Source: Testudinibacter aquarius (GTDB lineage: Bacteria > Pseudomonadota > Gammaproteobacteria > Enterobacterales > Pasteurellaceae). From it: a stretch of 64,000 bases of DNA. Both the position numbers and the translations under genes were made by a program. The stretch spans positions 1 through 64,000 of the forward strand of contig NZ_SMCP01000003.1 in NCBI RefSeq assembly GCF_004342725.1, written 5' to 3'. Below are positions 19,325-28,882 of this stretch, one piece after another. How positions within the stretch are numbered: position 1 is the stretch's first letter; the number at the start of each line of letters is the position of its first letter. Under the pieces are notes generated by a model. It saw only the letters and a list, made by a program, of their open reading frames with translations, had not been told where the DNA came from and searched no databases.

Positions 19325-20218
19325 TTATACATTTTCAGGAAATGCGGAATCCTCTTTGATCTGATCAGGCACTCTAAGTCGAAGTTGAATAATTTTACGG
19401 CTGTCGGCAGAGACCACTTTGAACAGCAACCCTTCCAGTTCAATCTCCTCATCACGGCTCGGCAGATAACCAAACGCCTGCATAATGACACCACCGATGG
19501 TATCGACCTCTTCCGAATCAAAATGCGTGCCGAATTTTTGATTAAAATCTTCGATATCCGTCAAGGCTGATATTGCATAGGCATGACGTGACAGTTGACG
19601 AATATCCGCCGCTTCTTCTTCGTCGAATTCATCTTCGATATCGCCGACAATCTGCTCCAAAATATCTTCAATCGTCACCAAACCGGAAATCGCCCCAAAT
19701 TCATCAACCACAATGGCCATATGAAAACGCTCGGAACGAAACTCTTTCAACATGCGATCAACCCGTTTGCTCTCCGGCACTATCACCGCCGGGCGCAACA
19801 CTGAAGACATATCAAATTCTGCTGCATTGGTGCGAGAAAACGGCAGCAGATCTTTTGCCAGCAGCAAGCCTTCTACATTGTCGCGTTCATCACTCACCAC
19901 CGGAAAACGTGAATGCGCCGACTCAATAATCACGTCCAAGCAAGCATCCAATGACTGCTCTTTATTGATAAACACGATTTGCGCACGCGGGATCATAATA
20001 TCGCGCACCCGCAACTCGGAGATCTCCATCACCCCTTCAATCATTTCACGGGTATCTTGGTCAATCAACTCATTTTGTTCTGAGTCGCGAATCACCTCGA
20101 CCAGTTCTTTCCGGTTTTTCAGTTCCCCTTGAAACAAGCCACTGAATAGTGATTGGAAAAATCCTTTTTTTGAGCCTTGCTCTTGATTATCGTTGCTTAT
20201 CTGTTCGTCACTCATCAT
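19325..20218 (-). CDS. corC: CorC/YbeX CBS-domain protein
   Basis: 297 aa cytoplasmic protein. The paired CBS domains (about 70-195) include [14 protein letters not shown] and SRFPVVSD, and a CorC_HlyC C-terminal domain (about 210-290) ends IIQLRLRVP. In E. coli, YbeX/CorC has been linked to Mg2+/Co2+ efflux and more recently to ribosome and rRNA metabolism; the exact role remains open. It is transcribed just before lnt. Confidence 0.93.
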   Translation of the reverse strand: MMSDEQISNDNQEQGSKKGFFQSLFSGLFQGELKNRKELVEVIRDSEQNELIDQDTREMIEGVMEISELRVRDIMIPRAQIVFINKEQSLDACLDVIIESAHSRFPVVSDERDNVEGLLLAKDLLPFSRTNAAEFDMSSVLRPAVIVPESKRVDRMLKEFRSERFHMAIVVDEFGAISGLVTIEDILEQIVGDIEDEFDEEEAADIRQLSRHAYAISALTDIEDFNQKFGTHFDSEEVDTIGGVIMQAFGYLPSRDEEIELEGLLFKVVSADSRKIIQLRLRVPDQIKEDSAFPENV

Positions 20219-20310
20219 ATCTGTTTTTTATTAGGTTGGTTTATTAAAATACTCTTTGCCAAACTAGCATATTTTGCCCCGCTCCGCCAGCCGTTTGCCA
20301 CCCAGTAAAC

Positions 20311-20345
20311 AAAAAACCAACCGCACTTTCATTTGGTTGGCTTTT
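20311..20345 (-). terminator. Terminator of scrA
   Basis: On the minus strand the stem GCCAACC/GGTTGG (arms at 20335-20341 and 20317-20322) is followed by TTTTTTG. The loop contains an uptake sequence. It lies about 30 bp after the scrA stop. Confidence 0.75.
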
Positions 20346-20369
20346 TGTTTCAGTCAAGATTAACGCAAT

Positions 20370-21800
20370 TTAATTTGCTTGCCGTTTCTTTTGCGCTCTT
20401 TTACCCAAAATCACAGTCACAGAGAATGCAACGACAAAAGAGATTAGCATACCGATCACATACATACTGATATCGTTCGGTTTAATCGAGATAATCCCCG
20501 GTAAGCCTGCGGCACCCAGCGCTTGCGCTTTAACATTGAACAGGGCGACAAAGGCACTGGCACAGCCGGCGCCAACCATTGCGCCGATGAACGGATAGCG
20601 ATAACGCAGGTTCACCCCAAACATCGCCGGCTCAGTGATACCCAACAAGGCACTAATACCTGACGGCAACGCAATCCCACGGGTTTTAACATCTTTCATA
20701 ATCACAAACACCGCCAAACAAGCAGCACCCTGTGCGATATTTGACATCGCTGCAATCGGGAAAATAAAGGTTCCGCCGGTGGTGGCAAAATCTGCCAACA
20801 ATTGCGTTTCAATGGCGATAAAGGTTTGGTGCATCCCGGTGATCACAATCGGAGCATACAAAGCACCGAACAATGCACCACCGATAAAGCCTGCGGTATC
20901 ATATAACCAAGTTAAACCAGCCCCCAACAAGAAACCGACTTCACGGGTGATTGGTCCCACAAAGCTAAAGGTTAGCAATCCGGCAATAAACAGCGCCAAT
21001 AGTGGCGTTAGCAGGTTGTCCAGCACCGACGGTACGACTTTACGCAACGCTTTTTCTAAGGTGGCAAGAATCCAAGAGGCAACCAACACCGGCAATACCG
21101 AACCTTGATAACCAACACGCTCAATGCTGAAACCGAAAATATTCCAGTAAGCCAGTTTGCCTTCTGCCACCACGCTGGTGTAATTCCAACCGTTGACCAA
21201 ATCCGGGTGCACCAGCAACATGCCCAGTGCCGCCCCCAGAAACGGATTGCCACCAAATTTGCGGGTTGCGGAGAATGCAATCAAAATCGGGAGGAAAACA
21301 AACGGTGCGTTAGCAAAGGTGTTGATCATTGCCGCCAAATCGGCCAGTTCAGGGTGCGTGTCAACCAGTGACATCCCTTCCACAAACAGGTCTTTTGCCA
21401 TAAACACATTGGCAAGCCCCATCAACAAACCGCCGGCGACGATTGCCGGAATAATCGGCACGAAAATATCGGCTAAGCCTTTTACCAAACGTTGCAGCAA
21501 GTTTTGGTTTTGTGCACCGGCAGCAGCGACATCGCTCTTTGTCATATCGCCCATGCCTAACATACTGCTCATTTCCGCATGGACTTTATTCACCGTGCCT
21601 GAACCAAAAATAATTTGATATTGCCCGGCAACTGAAAACTGACCTTTTACGCCGTCAATATTTTCAATCGCTTCTTTATCGACCGCACTTTCGTCTTTCA
21701 AGACGATCCGCAGTCGGGTTGCACAGTGTGCCAAAGCACTGATATTCTCTTTTCCACCCAATTTTTCAATCACTTGGGTTGCAATTTTTACAAAATCCAT
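20370..21800 (-). CDS. scrA: PTS EIIBC component, sucrose type
   Basis: Phosphoenolpyruvate-dependent sugar permease, 476 aa. The EIIB domain (about 1-85) has the phosphorylated Cys26 in HCATRLRIVL. The EIIC domain (about 105-470) has about ten membrane segments, NIFVPIIPAIVA-like opening, VITGMHQTFIAIE and GITEPAMFGVNLR. The N-terminus and EIIC resemble Klebsiella ScrA more than TreB. There is no EIIA domain, so it would borrow EIIA-Glc (Crr). No scrB, scrR or scrK is adjacent, yet the gene has two LacI-type operators. GGAGAG precedes the ATG. Another glucoside (trehalose, beta-glucoside) cannot be excluded. Confidence 0.85.
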   Translation of the reverse strand: MDFVKIATQVIEKLGGKENISALAHCATRLRIVLKDESAVDKEAIENIDGVKGQFSVAGQYQIIFGSGTVNKVHAEMSSMLGMGDMTKSDVAAAGAQNQNLLQRLVKGLADIFVPIIPAIVAGGLLMGLANVFMAKDLFVEGMSLVDTHPELADLAAMINTFANAPFVFLPILIAFSATRKFGGNPFLGAALGMLLVHPDLVNGWNYTSVVAEGKLAYWNIFGFSIERVGYQGSVLPVLVASWILATLEKALRKVVPSVLDNLLTPLLALFIAGLLTFSFVGPITREVGFLLGAGLTWLYDTAGFIGGALFGALYAPIVITGMHQTFIAIETQLLADFATTGGTFIFPIAAMSNIAQGAACLAVFVIMKDVKTRGIALPSGISALLGITEPAMFGVNLRYRYPFIGAMVGAGCASAFVALFNVKAQALGAAGLPGIISIKPNDISMYVIGMLISFVVAFSVTVILGKRAQKKRQAN

Positions 21801-21847
21801 CTGCCTCTCCTGTTATTTAACCGATAGTTTATAATCTGGGCAAGATT

Positions 21848-21897
21848 TTAACTAAAACGTTTTAGTTAAGCTACACATGAACTAAAACGTTTTAGTT
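21848..21897 (-). promoter_or_regulatory. Twin palindromic operators of scrA (ScrR/LacI type)
   Basis: Two copies of the perfect palindrome AACTAAAACGTTTTAGTT, at 21850-21867 and 21880-21897, with centres exactly 30 bp apart. The first is palindromic for 22 bp (21848-21869). The central CG and AAA-CGTTT character fit LacI/GalR-family regulators. They lie 50-100 bp upstream of the scrA ATG. Confidence 0.85.
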
Positions 21898-21910
21898 AAT
21901 TTTTTATTTT

Positions 21911-21926
21911 TGTGATCCAGTTAACA
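21911..21926 (-). promoter_or_regulatory. Candidate CRP site upstream of the scrA operators
   Basis: TGTGA-N6-TAACA matches nine of ten fixed CRP positions (TGTGA-N6-TCACA). It lies 14 bp from the second operator, on the side away from the gene, the expected layout for a catabolite-controlled PTS gene. Confidence 0.5.
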
Positions 21927-22018
21927 AAAACGCCTCGCAGAAATGGCGAGACAACAGAGGAGATTTGTCAAATTAAATGTAAATTTATGGTAAAAGTGCG
22001 GTCAGCCGATTAGTCGTT

Positions 22019-22062
22019 TAGGGACTGTTGTTCTTTGTTTATATTTTGAGCTACAGCCCCTA
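22019..22062 (+). repeat. 40-bp TA-bounded hairpin repeat, copy next to holA
   Basis: A 40-bp unit (22021-22060) begins GGGACTGTTG and ends TACAGCCCC, with complementary ends (GGGNCTGT/ACAGNCCC), and is flanked by TA on both sides. It aligns with the nudJ copy at 33 of 40 positions. The TAG stop of holA (minus strand, 22062-22060) uses the flanking TA and the terminal base. Confidence 0.75.
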
Positions 22063-23109
22063 ATACTTACAGAATAATAGGCTGAAATCTTGTAACTGCG
22101 GCCAAACATCCGCATCAAAGTCACGTTTGAGTTGGCGTTCGATCTCCGCCAGTTTCTGCAATAATCGGTACAAATCAACATAGCGCATGCGCCGGATTGC
22201 TTGGGTAAACAGTACCCGACGATTCTGCCAAATCCGTAAACGGTCAAATTGTTGGCGCAATTGTTGAGTTGGCAAAGGTTGACTGCTGTCAACCGCACTG
22301 TCGTTGGCACATAGCTGTAAAATAGTGGTCAGCTCTTTTTGTGCACTACGCAGCAAAATCAGCGGTTGAACTTCTTCATTTTGCAACGAATGTAAAATCC
22401 GTACCGCTCTTTTAGTTTTACCTTCCAACAGCGCATCCAGCCACTGATAAGGGGTAAACAGCGAGGCTTGCTCCACACAGGCTTTGACTCTGAGGTAGCT
22501 CAATTTGCCGTCGGGATACAGCAGTTTCAATAAATTCAAAATCTGTTTTAGCGCCAGTAGATTGCTTTCATAACTGTAACACAGCAGTTGCAGCGCTTCT
22601 TGCTCAATGCTCAGCTCTAAGATTTTTGCTCGTTGTTGCAGCCAAGCAGGAAGCTGTTCAAGACTGGGCGTTTGACAATTAACCAACACCGCACCTGTTG
22701 CCTGCTGTGCTGCATATTCGTTCAGCGCCACAAACCAGGTCTGTTTTTCAATTTGCAAATTGAAACGAGGAATTTGCAGCAGCAATAAAATATCGGAGTG
22801 CAACAGACCGATTAAGTGCAGCAGTTTTTTCTGCAACGCTTGACTGATGTTGTCTGGCAGCAGCAATATAATCAAGAGTTTGTCAGAAAAAAGCCCGCGC
22901 GATTGACAGGCTTGATACAGTGCGTCCCAATCTGTGGCATTATCAATTGCAAGCGGTAAAACCTCATCAAACTGCTGAGTTTTCGCTGCCGCTTTAATTG
23001 CTTGGCGCGATTCGTCCAGCAACAACCAATCCTGCCCCTGCAACAGGTAACAGCAAGCCACCTGTTGCTGAAGTGCGGTTGCCAGCTGCGCCGCTGTTAC
23101 TCTTTTCAC
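22060..23109 (-). CDS. holA: DNA polymerase III delta subunit
   Basis: Clamp-loader subunit that opens the beta sliding clamp. 349 aa, family length. It is recognisable from CCYLLQGQDWLLLDESRQAI at the N-terminus, FTPYQWLDALLEGKTKRAVRIL near residue 235, and LRIWQNRRVLFTQAIRRM near the C-terminus. The start codon is GTG (23107-23109); the nearby ATG is out of frame. It ends on the 40-bp repeat. It is the third gene of leuS-lptE-holA, the order known from E. coli. Confidence 0.94.
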   Translation of the reverse strand: MKRVTAAQLATALQQQVACCYLLQGQDWLLLDESRQAIKAAAKTQQFDEVLPLAIDNATDWDALYQACQSRGLFSDKLLIILLLPDNISQALQKKLLHLIGLLHSDILLLLQIPRFNLQIEKQTWFVALNEYAAQQATGAVLVNCQTPSLEQLPAWLQQRAKILELSIEQEALQLLCYSYESNLLALKQILNLLKLLYPDGKLSYLRVKACVEQASLFTPYQWLDALLEGKTKRAVRILHSLQNEEVQPLILLRSAQKELTTILQLCANDSAVDSSQPLPTQQLRQQFDRLRIWQNRRVLFTQAIRRMRYVDLYRLLQKLAEIERQLKRDFDADVWPQLQDFSLLFCKY

Positions 23110-23131
23110 CGCCTGCCAACCTTCATTATGC

Positions 23132-23632
23132 TTATTTTACCGCCAGCTGATTTTGCAAGCTGATGATTTTAATCATCAACTGACGGGCAGCTTGCGCGCG
23201 CATGTCGTTATAAATTGCGTCCTGTTCAGCTGATTTAGCTAACGCAGCACGGGAATCATCAAAGAAAGTACGGGTATTTCTGATGTTGATTGGAAATTCA
23301 CCACGTCCCGGAACGTATAAACTGGCAGACAAATTCAAAGTCAGCAGTTTCTCTGCTTCCCGTCCCTGCTTAAATACCGAAACTACAGCGGAACTAATTT
23401 GGCTGTTTTTCACTCTCAGCTCAGGCACTTCACCTTGCTCCACCAGTTGCACTTGATGTAGGTGTAGCTGATTGCGTACCTCCCGACTCAAATAGCCGTA
23501 AGGATCGCTGCTCTGCAATTTCATGGTTTGAAATGCCGGCTCAATTCCACCTTGATTGGCAAAATGAAAGCCACAGCCACTCAACAGCAGCAACGTGCAC
23601 AACAAAACCCAAGCATTTTTTTTCAACATCAT
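23132..23632 (-). CDS. lptE: LPS-assembly lipoprotein LptE
   Basis: Outer-membrane lipoprotein that plugs the LptD barrel and helps insert LPS. About 166 aa. A signal peptide of about 17 residues ends in the lipobox LLLSGC; the mature part starts CGFHFANQGG. A longer reading (to 23686) would start inside the uptake-sequence hairpin; the ATG at 23632 (or 23629) has AGGA upstream and gives the normal lipoprotein signal length. It lies between leuS and holA. Its maturation needs Lgt and Lnt, both in this window. Confidence 0.9.
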   Translation of the reverse strand: MMLKKNAWVLLCTLLLLSGCGFHFANQGGIEPAFQTMKLQSSDPYGYLSREVRNQLHLHQVQLVEQGEVPELRVKNSQISSAVVSVFKQGREAEKLLTLNLSASLYVPGRGEFPINIRNTRTFFDDSRAALAKSAEQDAIYNDMRAQAARQLMIKIISLQNQLAVK

Positions 23633-23655
23633 TTCAATCCTCATCTGAATGAGAA

Positions 23656-23696
23656 ACCGCACTTTAACTTTAATCTTGGACAGCATAAAGTGCGGT
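23656..23696. repeat. Inverted uptake-sequence pair between leuS and lptE
   Basis: ACCGCACTTT (23656-23665) and AAAGTGCGGT (23687-23696) form a 10-bp stem with a 21-nt loop in the leuS-lptE gap. There is no T run on the minus strand, so it may act as an mRNA-processing or partial-termination hairpin rather than a full stop. Confidence 0.6.
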
Positions 23697-23708
23697 CAAA
23701 GTTACTGA

Positions 23709-26291
23709 TTATTTTGCTACAAAACTCAACAGTTTGCCCGGCACATAAATCACTTTGACAATATTCAAACCGTCTAAATGACGTGCGACATTGTCATCAG
23801 CCAGTGCGGTCTGTTTAATCGTGTCTTCCGCCGCATCGGCAGCAACGGTCAATTTACCACGCACTTTGCCGTTCACCTGCACCACGATCAGTTTTTCATC
23901 GTCAATCATCGCCTCAGCATCCGCCTGCACCCACGGTGCAAAGTCAATCGTATCGCTGTTGCCCAATTCGTGCCACAGTGTAAAACAGATATGTGGTGTG
24001 ATCGGATACAGCATTCTGACCACCGCACTTAAGGCTTCCGCCATCACCGCACGGTCTTGCTCGCCGTCTAATGGCGCGCGGGTCAATTTGTTCATCAACT
24101 CCATAATCGCTGCAATTGCGGTGTTAAAGGTTTGGCGGCGACCGACATCATCGCTGACTTTGGCAATGGTTTTATGTAGATCACGGCGCAGCGATTTTTG
24201 ATCCGCACTTAATGCGGACAGATCCAGTGCCGCCGTTGCCGGATTTTTCCGATATTCAAATACCAAATTCCACAAGCGACGCAAGAAACGGTTTGCCCCT
24301 TCCACACTGGCTTCTTGCCATTCTAAGGTCATTTCTGCCGGCGAGGCGAACATCATAAACAGCCGCACCGTGTCGGCACCGTATTTCTCCACCATTTCTT
24401 GCGGATCAATACCGTTGTTTTTCGATTTAGACATTTTGGTCATGCCGGTATGCACCAACTCATGCCCGTGTTTATCCACCGCTTTGGTGATTCGCCCTTT
24501 TTCATCTCGCTCAACGCTAACCTCGGTCGGCGATACCCAAATCCGCTCGTTGCTGTCGGAAATATAGTAGTAAGCATCCGCCAACACCATGCCTTGGCAT
24601 AGTAATTTATTGACCGGCTCATCCGATTGCAACAAGCCTGCATCACGCAGCAATTTATGGTAAAAACGGAAGTATAACAAGTGCATGGTGGCGTGCTCGA
24701 TACCACCGATATATTGATCGACCGGCAGCCAGTAATTGGCCTCTTCGCTGTCCAGCATACCGTTTTGATATTGCGGACAAGTATAACGCGCATAGTACCA
24801 AGACGATTCCATAAAGGTGTCGAAAGTGTCGGTTTCACGCAATGCTGGCTGTCCGTTAAAGGTGGTTTTCGCCCAATTTGGATCGGCTTTGATCGGGCTT
24901 TGTACTCCGTCCATCACCACGTCTTCCGGCAAAATCACCGGCAAATCTTCCATTGGTACTGGCACCACATCACCGTTTTCCAGCGTCAACATCGGAATCG
25001 GCGCCCCCCAATAACGCTGACGTGAAACGCCCCAATCGCGTAAGCGGTAATTCACTTGGCGTTTGCCCACCTGCAAACTTTCCAGTTCATCGGCAATCTC
25101 ATTGAAGGCTTGTTCAAAATCCAAGCCGTCAAATTTGCCGGAGTTAAACAAAATACCCGGTTCGACAAAAGCCGCTTGGCTGATATCCGCTTGCTCAACA
25201 CCAGTCGAACGAATCACGGCTTTAATCGGCAACTGGTATTTTTGCGCAAATTCATAGTCACGCTGATCGTGCGCCGGCACCGCCATCACTGCCCCGGTGC
25301 CATAGTGCATCAACACGAAATTCGCCACCCACACCGGCACTTTTTCGCCGCTCAGCGGATGAATCACTTCCAAGCCGGTTGCCATGCCTTTCTTTTCCAT
25401 GGTTGCCAGATCGGCCTCCGCCACTTTGGCATTTTTGCTGTCGGCAATAAACGCTGCCAATTCAGGATTATTCAACGCCGCTTTTTCCGCCAACGGATGC
25501 GCAGCTGCCACCGCCAAATAGGACACGCCAAAGAAGGTATCCGGGCGGGTGGTATAAACCGCCACAGTGTCATCGCTGTCGGCAACCTTGAAGGTGATTT
25601 CCACCCCTTCGGAACGCCCGATCCAGTTGCGTTGCATGCTTTTCACTTGATCCGGCCATTGCGGCAAACCATCTAAGCCTTGCAACAACTGCTCGGCGTA
25701 ATCAGTGATTTTGACGAACCATTGTGGAATCTCTTTTTGCACCACCGGCGTGTCGCAACGCCAGCAACGCCCTTCATCCACTTGCTCGTTCGCCAACACG
25801 GTTTCATCGTTCGGACACCAGTTGACCACCGAGGTTTTCTTATACACCAACCCTTTTTTATATAATTCGGTGAAGAACCACTGTTCCCATTTGTAGTATT
25901 CCGGTTTACAGGTGGTCAATTCGCGATCCCAGTCGTAACCGAAGCCCAGCATTTTCAGCTGCTGTTTCATGTAAGCAATATTTTCATAGGTCCACGGCGC
26001 AGGGGCGGTTTTGTTTTTAATTGCCGCATTTTCCGCCGGCATCCCAAAGGCATCCCAGCCGATCGGCTGCAACACATTTTTGCCGTTCATGCGCTGATAG
26101 CGCGCCACCACATCACCGATGGTATAGTTGCGCACATGCCCCATGTGCAGACGACCGGACGGATACGGAAACATCGAGAGGCAGTAGTATTTTTGTTTGC
26201 TTAAATCAATTTTGGCGGCGAATACTTTGTTATCCAACCAATAATTCTGCACTTTCGGTTCAATCTGATCCGGACGATATTGCTCTTGCAT
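23709..26291 (-). CDS. leuS: Leucyl-tRNA synthetase
   Basis: Class I aminoacyl-tRNA synthetase charging tRNA-Leu, with an editing (CP1) domain. 860 aa from ATG 26291, the exact E. coli length, starting [22 protein letters not shown] lies upstream. The in-frame extension to 26360 runs through a terminator hairpin and is rejected. Motifs: [12 protein letters not shown] (HIGH), [22 protein letters not shown] in the editing domain, and [11 protein letters not shown] (KMSKS). First gene of leuS-lptE-holA. Confidence 0.97.
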   Translation of the reverse strand: MQEQYRPDQIEPKVQNYWLDNKVFAAKIDLSKQKYYCLSMFPYPSGRLHMGHVRNYTIGDVVARYQRMNGKNVLQPIGWDAFGMPAENAAIKNKTAPAPWTYENIAYMKQQLKMLGFGYDWDRELTTCKPEYYKWEQWFFTELYKKGLVYKKTSVVNWCPNDETVLANEQVDEGRCWRCDTPVVQKEIPQWFVKITDYAEQLLQGLDGLPQWPDQVKSMQRNWIGRSEGVEITFKVADSDDTVAVYTTRPDTFFGVSYLAVAAAHPLAEKAALNNPELAAFIADSKNAKVAEADLATMEKKGMATGLEVIHPLSGEKVPVWVANFVLMHYGTGAVMAVPAHDQRDYEFAQKYQLPIKAVIRSTGVEQADISQAAFVEPGILFNSGKFDGLDFEQAFNEIADELESLQVGKRQVNYRLRDWGVSRQRYWGAPIPMLTLENGDVVPVPMEDLPVILPEDVVMDGVQSPIKADPNWAKTTFNGQPALRETDTFDTFMESSWYYARYTCPQYQNGMLDSEEANYWLPVDQYIGGIEHATMHLLYFRFYHKLLRDAGLLQSDEPVNKLLCQGMVLADAYYYISDSNERIWVSPTEVSVERDEKGRITKAVDKHGHELVHTGMTKMSKSKNNGIDPQEMVEKYGADTVRLFMMFASPAEMTLEWQEASVEGANRFLRRLWNLVFEYRKNPATAALDLSALSADQKSLRRDLHKTIAKVSDDVGRRQTFNTAIAAIMELMNKLTRAPLDGEQDRAVMAEALSAVVRMLYPITPHICFTLWHELGNSDTIDFAPWVQADAEAMIDDEKLIVVQVNGKVRGKLTVAADAAEDTIKQTALADDNVARHLDGLNIVKVIYVPGKLLSFVAK

Positions 26292-26315
26292 AGCGAAATT
26301 ACCTTTTATCAACAC

Positions 26316-26337
26316 AAAAAACCGCACTTTTGCGGTT
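26316..26337 (-). terminator. Terminator-like hairpin in the leuS leader
   Basis: On the minus strand AACCGCA-AAAG-TGCGGTT is followed by a T run (six T in 26316-26321, the last two shared with the stem). It ends 24 nt before the leuS ATG. It contains an uptake sequence. It either ends transcription from the upstream ABC operon or, if leuS starts upstream of it, lies in the leuS leader. Confidence 0.65.
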
Positions 26338-26437
26338 AAATAGAAAATGGGATATAGCATAGCCTAGAATGGCGCAGAATAACAGAATTTATTACGCTTG
26401 GTAGCTGCAAAACAGCGCAGGAACAGCAGAGAAAAAA

Positions 26438-26479
26438 ACGCTGTAACAGCTCAAATTATAAACAAATTTTAACACCCTA
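26438..26479 (-). repeat. 40-bp repeat, degenerate copy at the phnE-like stop
   Basis: On the minus strand TAGGGTG is followed by the core TTTGTTTATAATTTGAGC and GTTACAGC. The TAG is the stop codon of the permease gene. The core is identical to the nudJ copy over 19 nt. The right end differs and runs into seven T, so it may also serve as a terminator. Confidence 0.6.
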
Positions 26480-27334
26480 CTCTTTCGCCGCAAGATAACG
26501 CTTAGCCCAAGCCGATAAGAAATCGGTGGCATAGACTAGCAACAGATAGCACAGCAAATACAGCGTGATTTCGGAATAATGGAAAAAGCTCATGGCTAAC
26601 TTAAATTGCATACCCAATCCGCTTGCCCCGACAAAACCCACAATTAATGTAGCACGAATAATATTTTCCATACGGTATAAAATATAATTTAAAAAGCTCG
26701 GCATAACGCTAGGATAAATGCCGTAAAACAAAATTTGTAGCGCTGAAGCCCCATTTTGGGCTAAATGACGAATTGGCTTTTCGTCCATGTCTTCGATGAC
26801 TTCGCCACATAATTTACCTAATACGCCGAAGTTATGAATGGCAAGTGCAAGAGCGCCGGGCACAATGCCCGCTTTGAAAATAAAGACTAAAATCATCGCC
26901 CACATCAATTCGGGAACGGCACGGCTAAACAGAAAGAAAAAACGGCTAATATGATAGGCGACTTTGTGATACCAATGGGCTTGGAAACCCAATTTCCCCT
27001 GTGCCACATTGCGCGCGGAAGGCAACACGAAAATAAACATAGAAATCGCGGCAATGCCTGTGGCTAAAATGCTCATCACAAAGGTTTCCCAAGTCAGCAC
27101 TAACGCTTTTTGCCACATTTCAGCATCAAGATAAGCCGGCGTTTCTTCGCCCACGCCTAACATACCTTCGATAAATTCCACTAAATAATCCCCGTTTTCT
27201 GCACGAAAGAGATCAAATAACGCATTAGGCTGATCTTTTAAAATATACAGCCAAGACCACACAATTAAGCCGAATACTGCCCAAAAAGAATACCTGATAA
27301 AATAGCGATCAACATGTTGTGATAATTTATCCAT
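26477..27334 (-). CDS. ABC transporter permease, PhnE family (second)
   Basis: 285 aa with about six TM helices. The cytoplasmic EAA loop is visible as EVIEDMDEKPIRHLAQNGASALQILFYGIYP (about 180-210). It belongs to the phosphonate-type permease family. It overlaps the preceding permease by one base. The two permeases, the ATPase and the binding protein form one operon in the order binding protein, ATPase, permease, permease. Its stop codon is embedded in a copy of the 40-bp repeat. Confidence 0.86.
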   Translation of the reverse strand: MDKLSQHVDRYFIRYSFWAVFGLIVWSWLYILKDQPNALFDLFRAENGDYLVEFIEGMLGVGEETPAYLDAEMWQKALVLTWETFVMSILATGIAAISMFIFVLPSARNVAQGKLGFQAHWYHKVAYHISRFFFLFSRAVPELMWAMILVFIFKAGIVPGALALAIHNFGVLGKLCGEVIEDMDEKPIRHLAQNGASALQILFYGIYPSVMPSFLNYILYRMENIIRATLIVGFVGASGLGMQFKLAMSFFHYSEITLYLLCYLLLVYATDFLSAWAKRYLAAKE

Positions 27335-28107
27335 TATTTCACTCTCTTTCTCACCGCATAGCTCCAGCGATCAATCAACACAATTAAACCAACTAAGAAA
27401 ATCAAAAAAGTCCAGACTTGATCGTATCTTAAATCTTGCAGGGAAAGCTGAATTTGCATGCCGATTCCGCCCAAGCCCACAAACGACAGCACGGAAGAGG
27501 AACGAATGGCACATTCTAGGCGGTACATGGTGTAACTTAGCATCATCGGCAAGGCTTGCGGTAAGTAGCCGTAGAACAATAATTGCAGCGGTGTTGCACC
27601 TGCTTGTTTTAATGCGGCGATGGGTTTATGCGGCACAGCTTGCAAGGTATCGGCAAAAATTTTGCCCAGATAGCCGGAATACGGAATTGCCAACGCAAAT
27701 ACCGCACCGATTGGGTTTAAGCCCACCGCGGCGACAAAAAACCATGCCCAAATCAGTTCGTGAATCGCGCGTAAAAACCCGAGAATGGCTCTTGCTACCG
27801 CCTGCAAAACGGTTGAGGGAATGAATACCCCTGAAGCAAAAATCGCTAAGAAAAATCCGCCAATTAATGCCAAGGAGAGCGTCAATAAAGCATAGGCAAA
27901 GGTGAGCAGGCTGGATTTGAATGCTAATGTTAATAATGCAACAGACAAATCAAGCTGAAGCAAGCTGGAAAATAGCCGTTGCAATGTTGCCCAACCGCCG
28001 GAATGCACGATGCCTTTTTCATTATCAATGGCAAATAGGCTGAACAAAAATGTCAGCAATAGAATCAGCGTTAAGAAATTACGCCGTTCATTCAGTGAGG
28101 CTTTCAT
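27334..28107 (-). CDS. ABC transporter permease, PhnE family (first)
   Basis: 257 aa, about six TM helices. Its EAA loop (FADTLQAVPHKPIAALKQAGATPLQLLFYGYLPQALP, about 150-185) closely resembles that of the second permease, so the pair likely forms the heterodimeric channel. It begins 6 bp after the ATPase gene ends. Confidence 0.86.
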   Translation of the reverse strand: MKASLNERRNFLTLILLLTFLFSLFAIDNEKGIVHSGGWATLQRLFSSLLQLDLSVALLTLAFKSSLLTFAYALLTLSLALIGGFFLAIFASGVFIPSTVLQAVARAILGFLRAIHELIWAWFFVAAVGLNPIGAVFALAIPYSGYLGKIFADTLQAVPHKPIAALKQAGATPLQLLFYGYLPQALPMMLSYTMYRLECAIRSSSVLSFVGLGGIGMQIQLSLQDLRYDQVWTFLIFLVGLIVLIDRWSYAVRKRVK

Positions 28108-28113
28108 CTTGTA

Positions 28114-28869
28114 CTAATCCGTTTTTACTAATCCGTATAGTGCATTAAGTTGCTGTTGGCTGACTTGATTGGTTTGCAGATCAAAGACGATTTTGCCGTC
28201 TTTAATCCCAATCATGCGGTCAAAATAGGCTTTGGCATATTCCACCGAATGCATACTGGCAATCAGGGTTTTATGTTGTTCACGCACCAATTTGGTTAAA
28301 AGTGCCAACACATTTTGCGCATTCGCCGGATCAAGGGCGGAAACCGGCTCATCGGCTAAAATCAACATCGGGTTTTGCACCAATAAACGGGCGATAGCGA
28401 CACGTTGCTGTTCACCACCGGATAATTCCGCGGTGGGTTGATTGATTTTTTCCGCCAATCCCACCGCACTTAGTGCTTGTTCGGCAATATGGCGTTGTTG
28501 CGGTTTAATCAGCGAGAGTAAAGATTGCCATAACCCCCAATGATTTAACCGCCCGGCTAACACATTATGCACCACTTCCAGTTGTTTCACTAAGTCGTAT
28601 TGCTGATGTAACATACCGACTTTCTGTGCGTATGTTTTGTTATTGCGATAATCTTGAATATTTTTATGCTCAATGAATATTGCACCGCTCGAGAGTTCAA
28701 CGGAACGCATAATCGCATTCATTAAGGTGGACTTACCCGAACCGCTTGGCCCCACTAAAGCAATAATTTCACCGGCCTGAACATTAAGCGAAATTTGGTC
28801 TAGCACCGTTTTTTGATTAAAGCGTTTAGACACATCGTGCAGGGAAAGAAGAGATGACGACATAAACAA
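28114..28869 (-). CDS. phnC: ABC transporter ATP-binding protein, PhnC family
   Basis: 251 aa. Walker A GPSGSGKST (about 37-45), Q-loop in MLHQQYDLV, signature LSGGEQQRVAIARLL (about 145-159), Walker B LILADEPVSALD and H-loop SMHSVEYA. It resembles PhnC, the ATPase of phosphonate importers. There are no C-P lyase or phosphonatase genes nearby, so the cargo may not be a phosphonate. A strong 13-bp hairpin lies between it and the binding-protein gene upstream. Confidence 0.88.
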   Translation of the reverse strand: MFMSSSLLSLHDVSKRFNQKTVLDQISLNVQAGEIIALVGPSGSGKSTLMNAIMRSVELSSGAIFIEHKNIQDYRNNKTYAQKVGMLHQQYDLVKQLEVVHNVLAGRLNHWGLWQSLLSLIKPQQRHIAEQALSAVGLAEKINQPTAELSGGEQQRVAIARLLVQNPMLILADEPVSALDPANAQNVLALLTKLVREQHKTLIASMHSVEYAKAYFDRMIGIKDGKIVFDLQTNQVSQQQLNALYGLVKTD

Positions 28870-28882
28870 TCCTATGAGAAAA

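Noticed and set aside
20370-21800. Trehalose PTS permease (treB)
   Set aside because: EIIB and the start of EIIC read closer to ScrA, and no treA/treC or treR is adjacent; trehalose is kept only as an alternative substrate.
23633-23686. N-terminal extension of LptE
   Set aside because: It would start inside the inverted uptake-sequence hairpin and put 18 extra residues before a normal lipoprotein signal peptide; the AGGA site fits the ATG at 23632 or 23629.
26292-26360. N-terminal extension of LeuS
   Set aside because: The extra 23 residues span a terminator hairpin; starting at 26291 gives the exact E. coli length and N-terminus.
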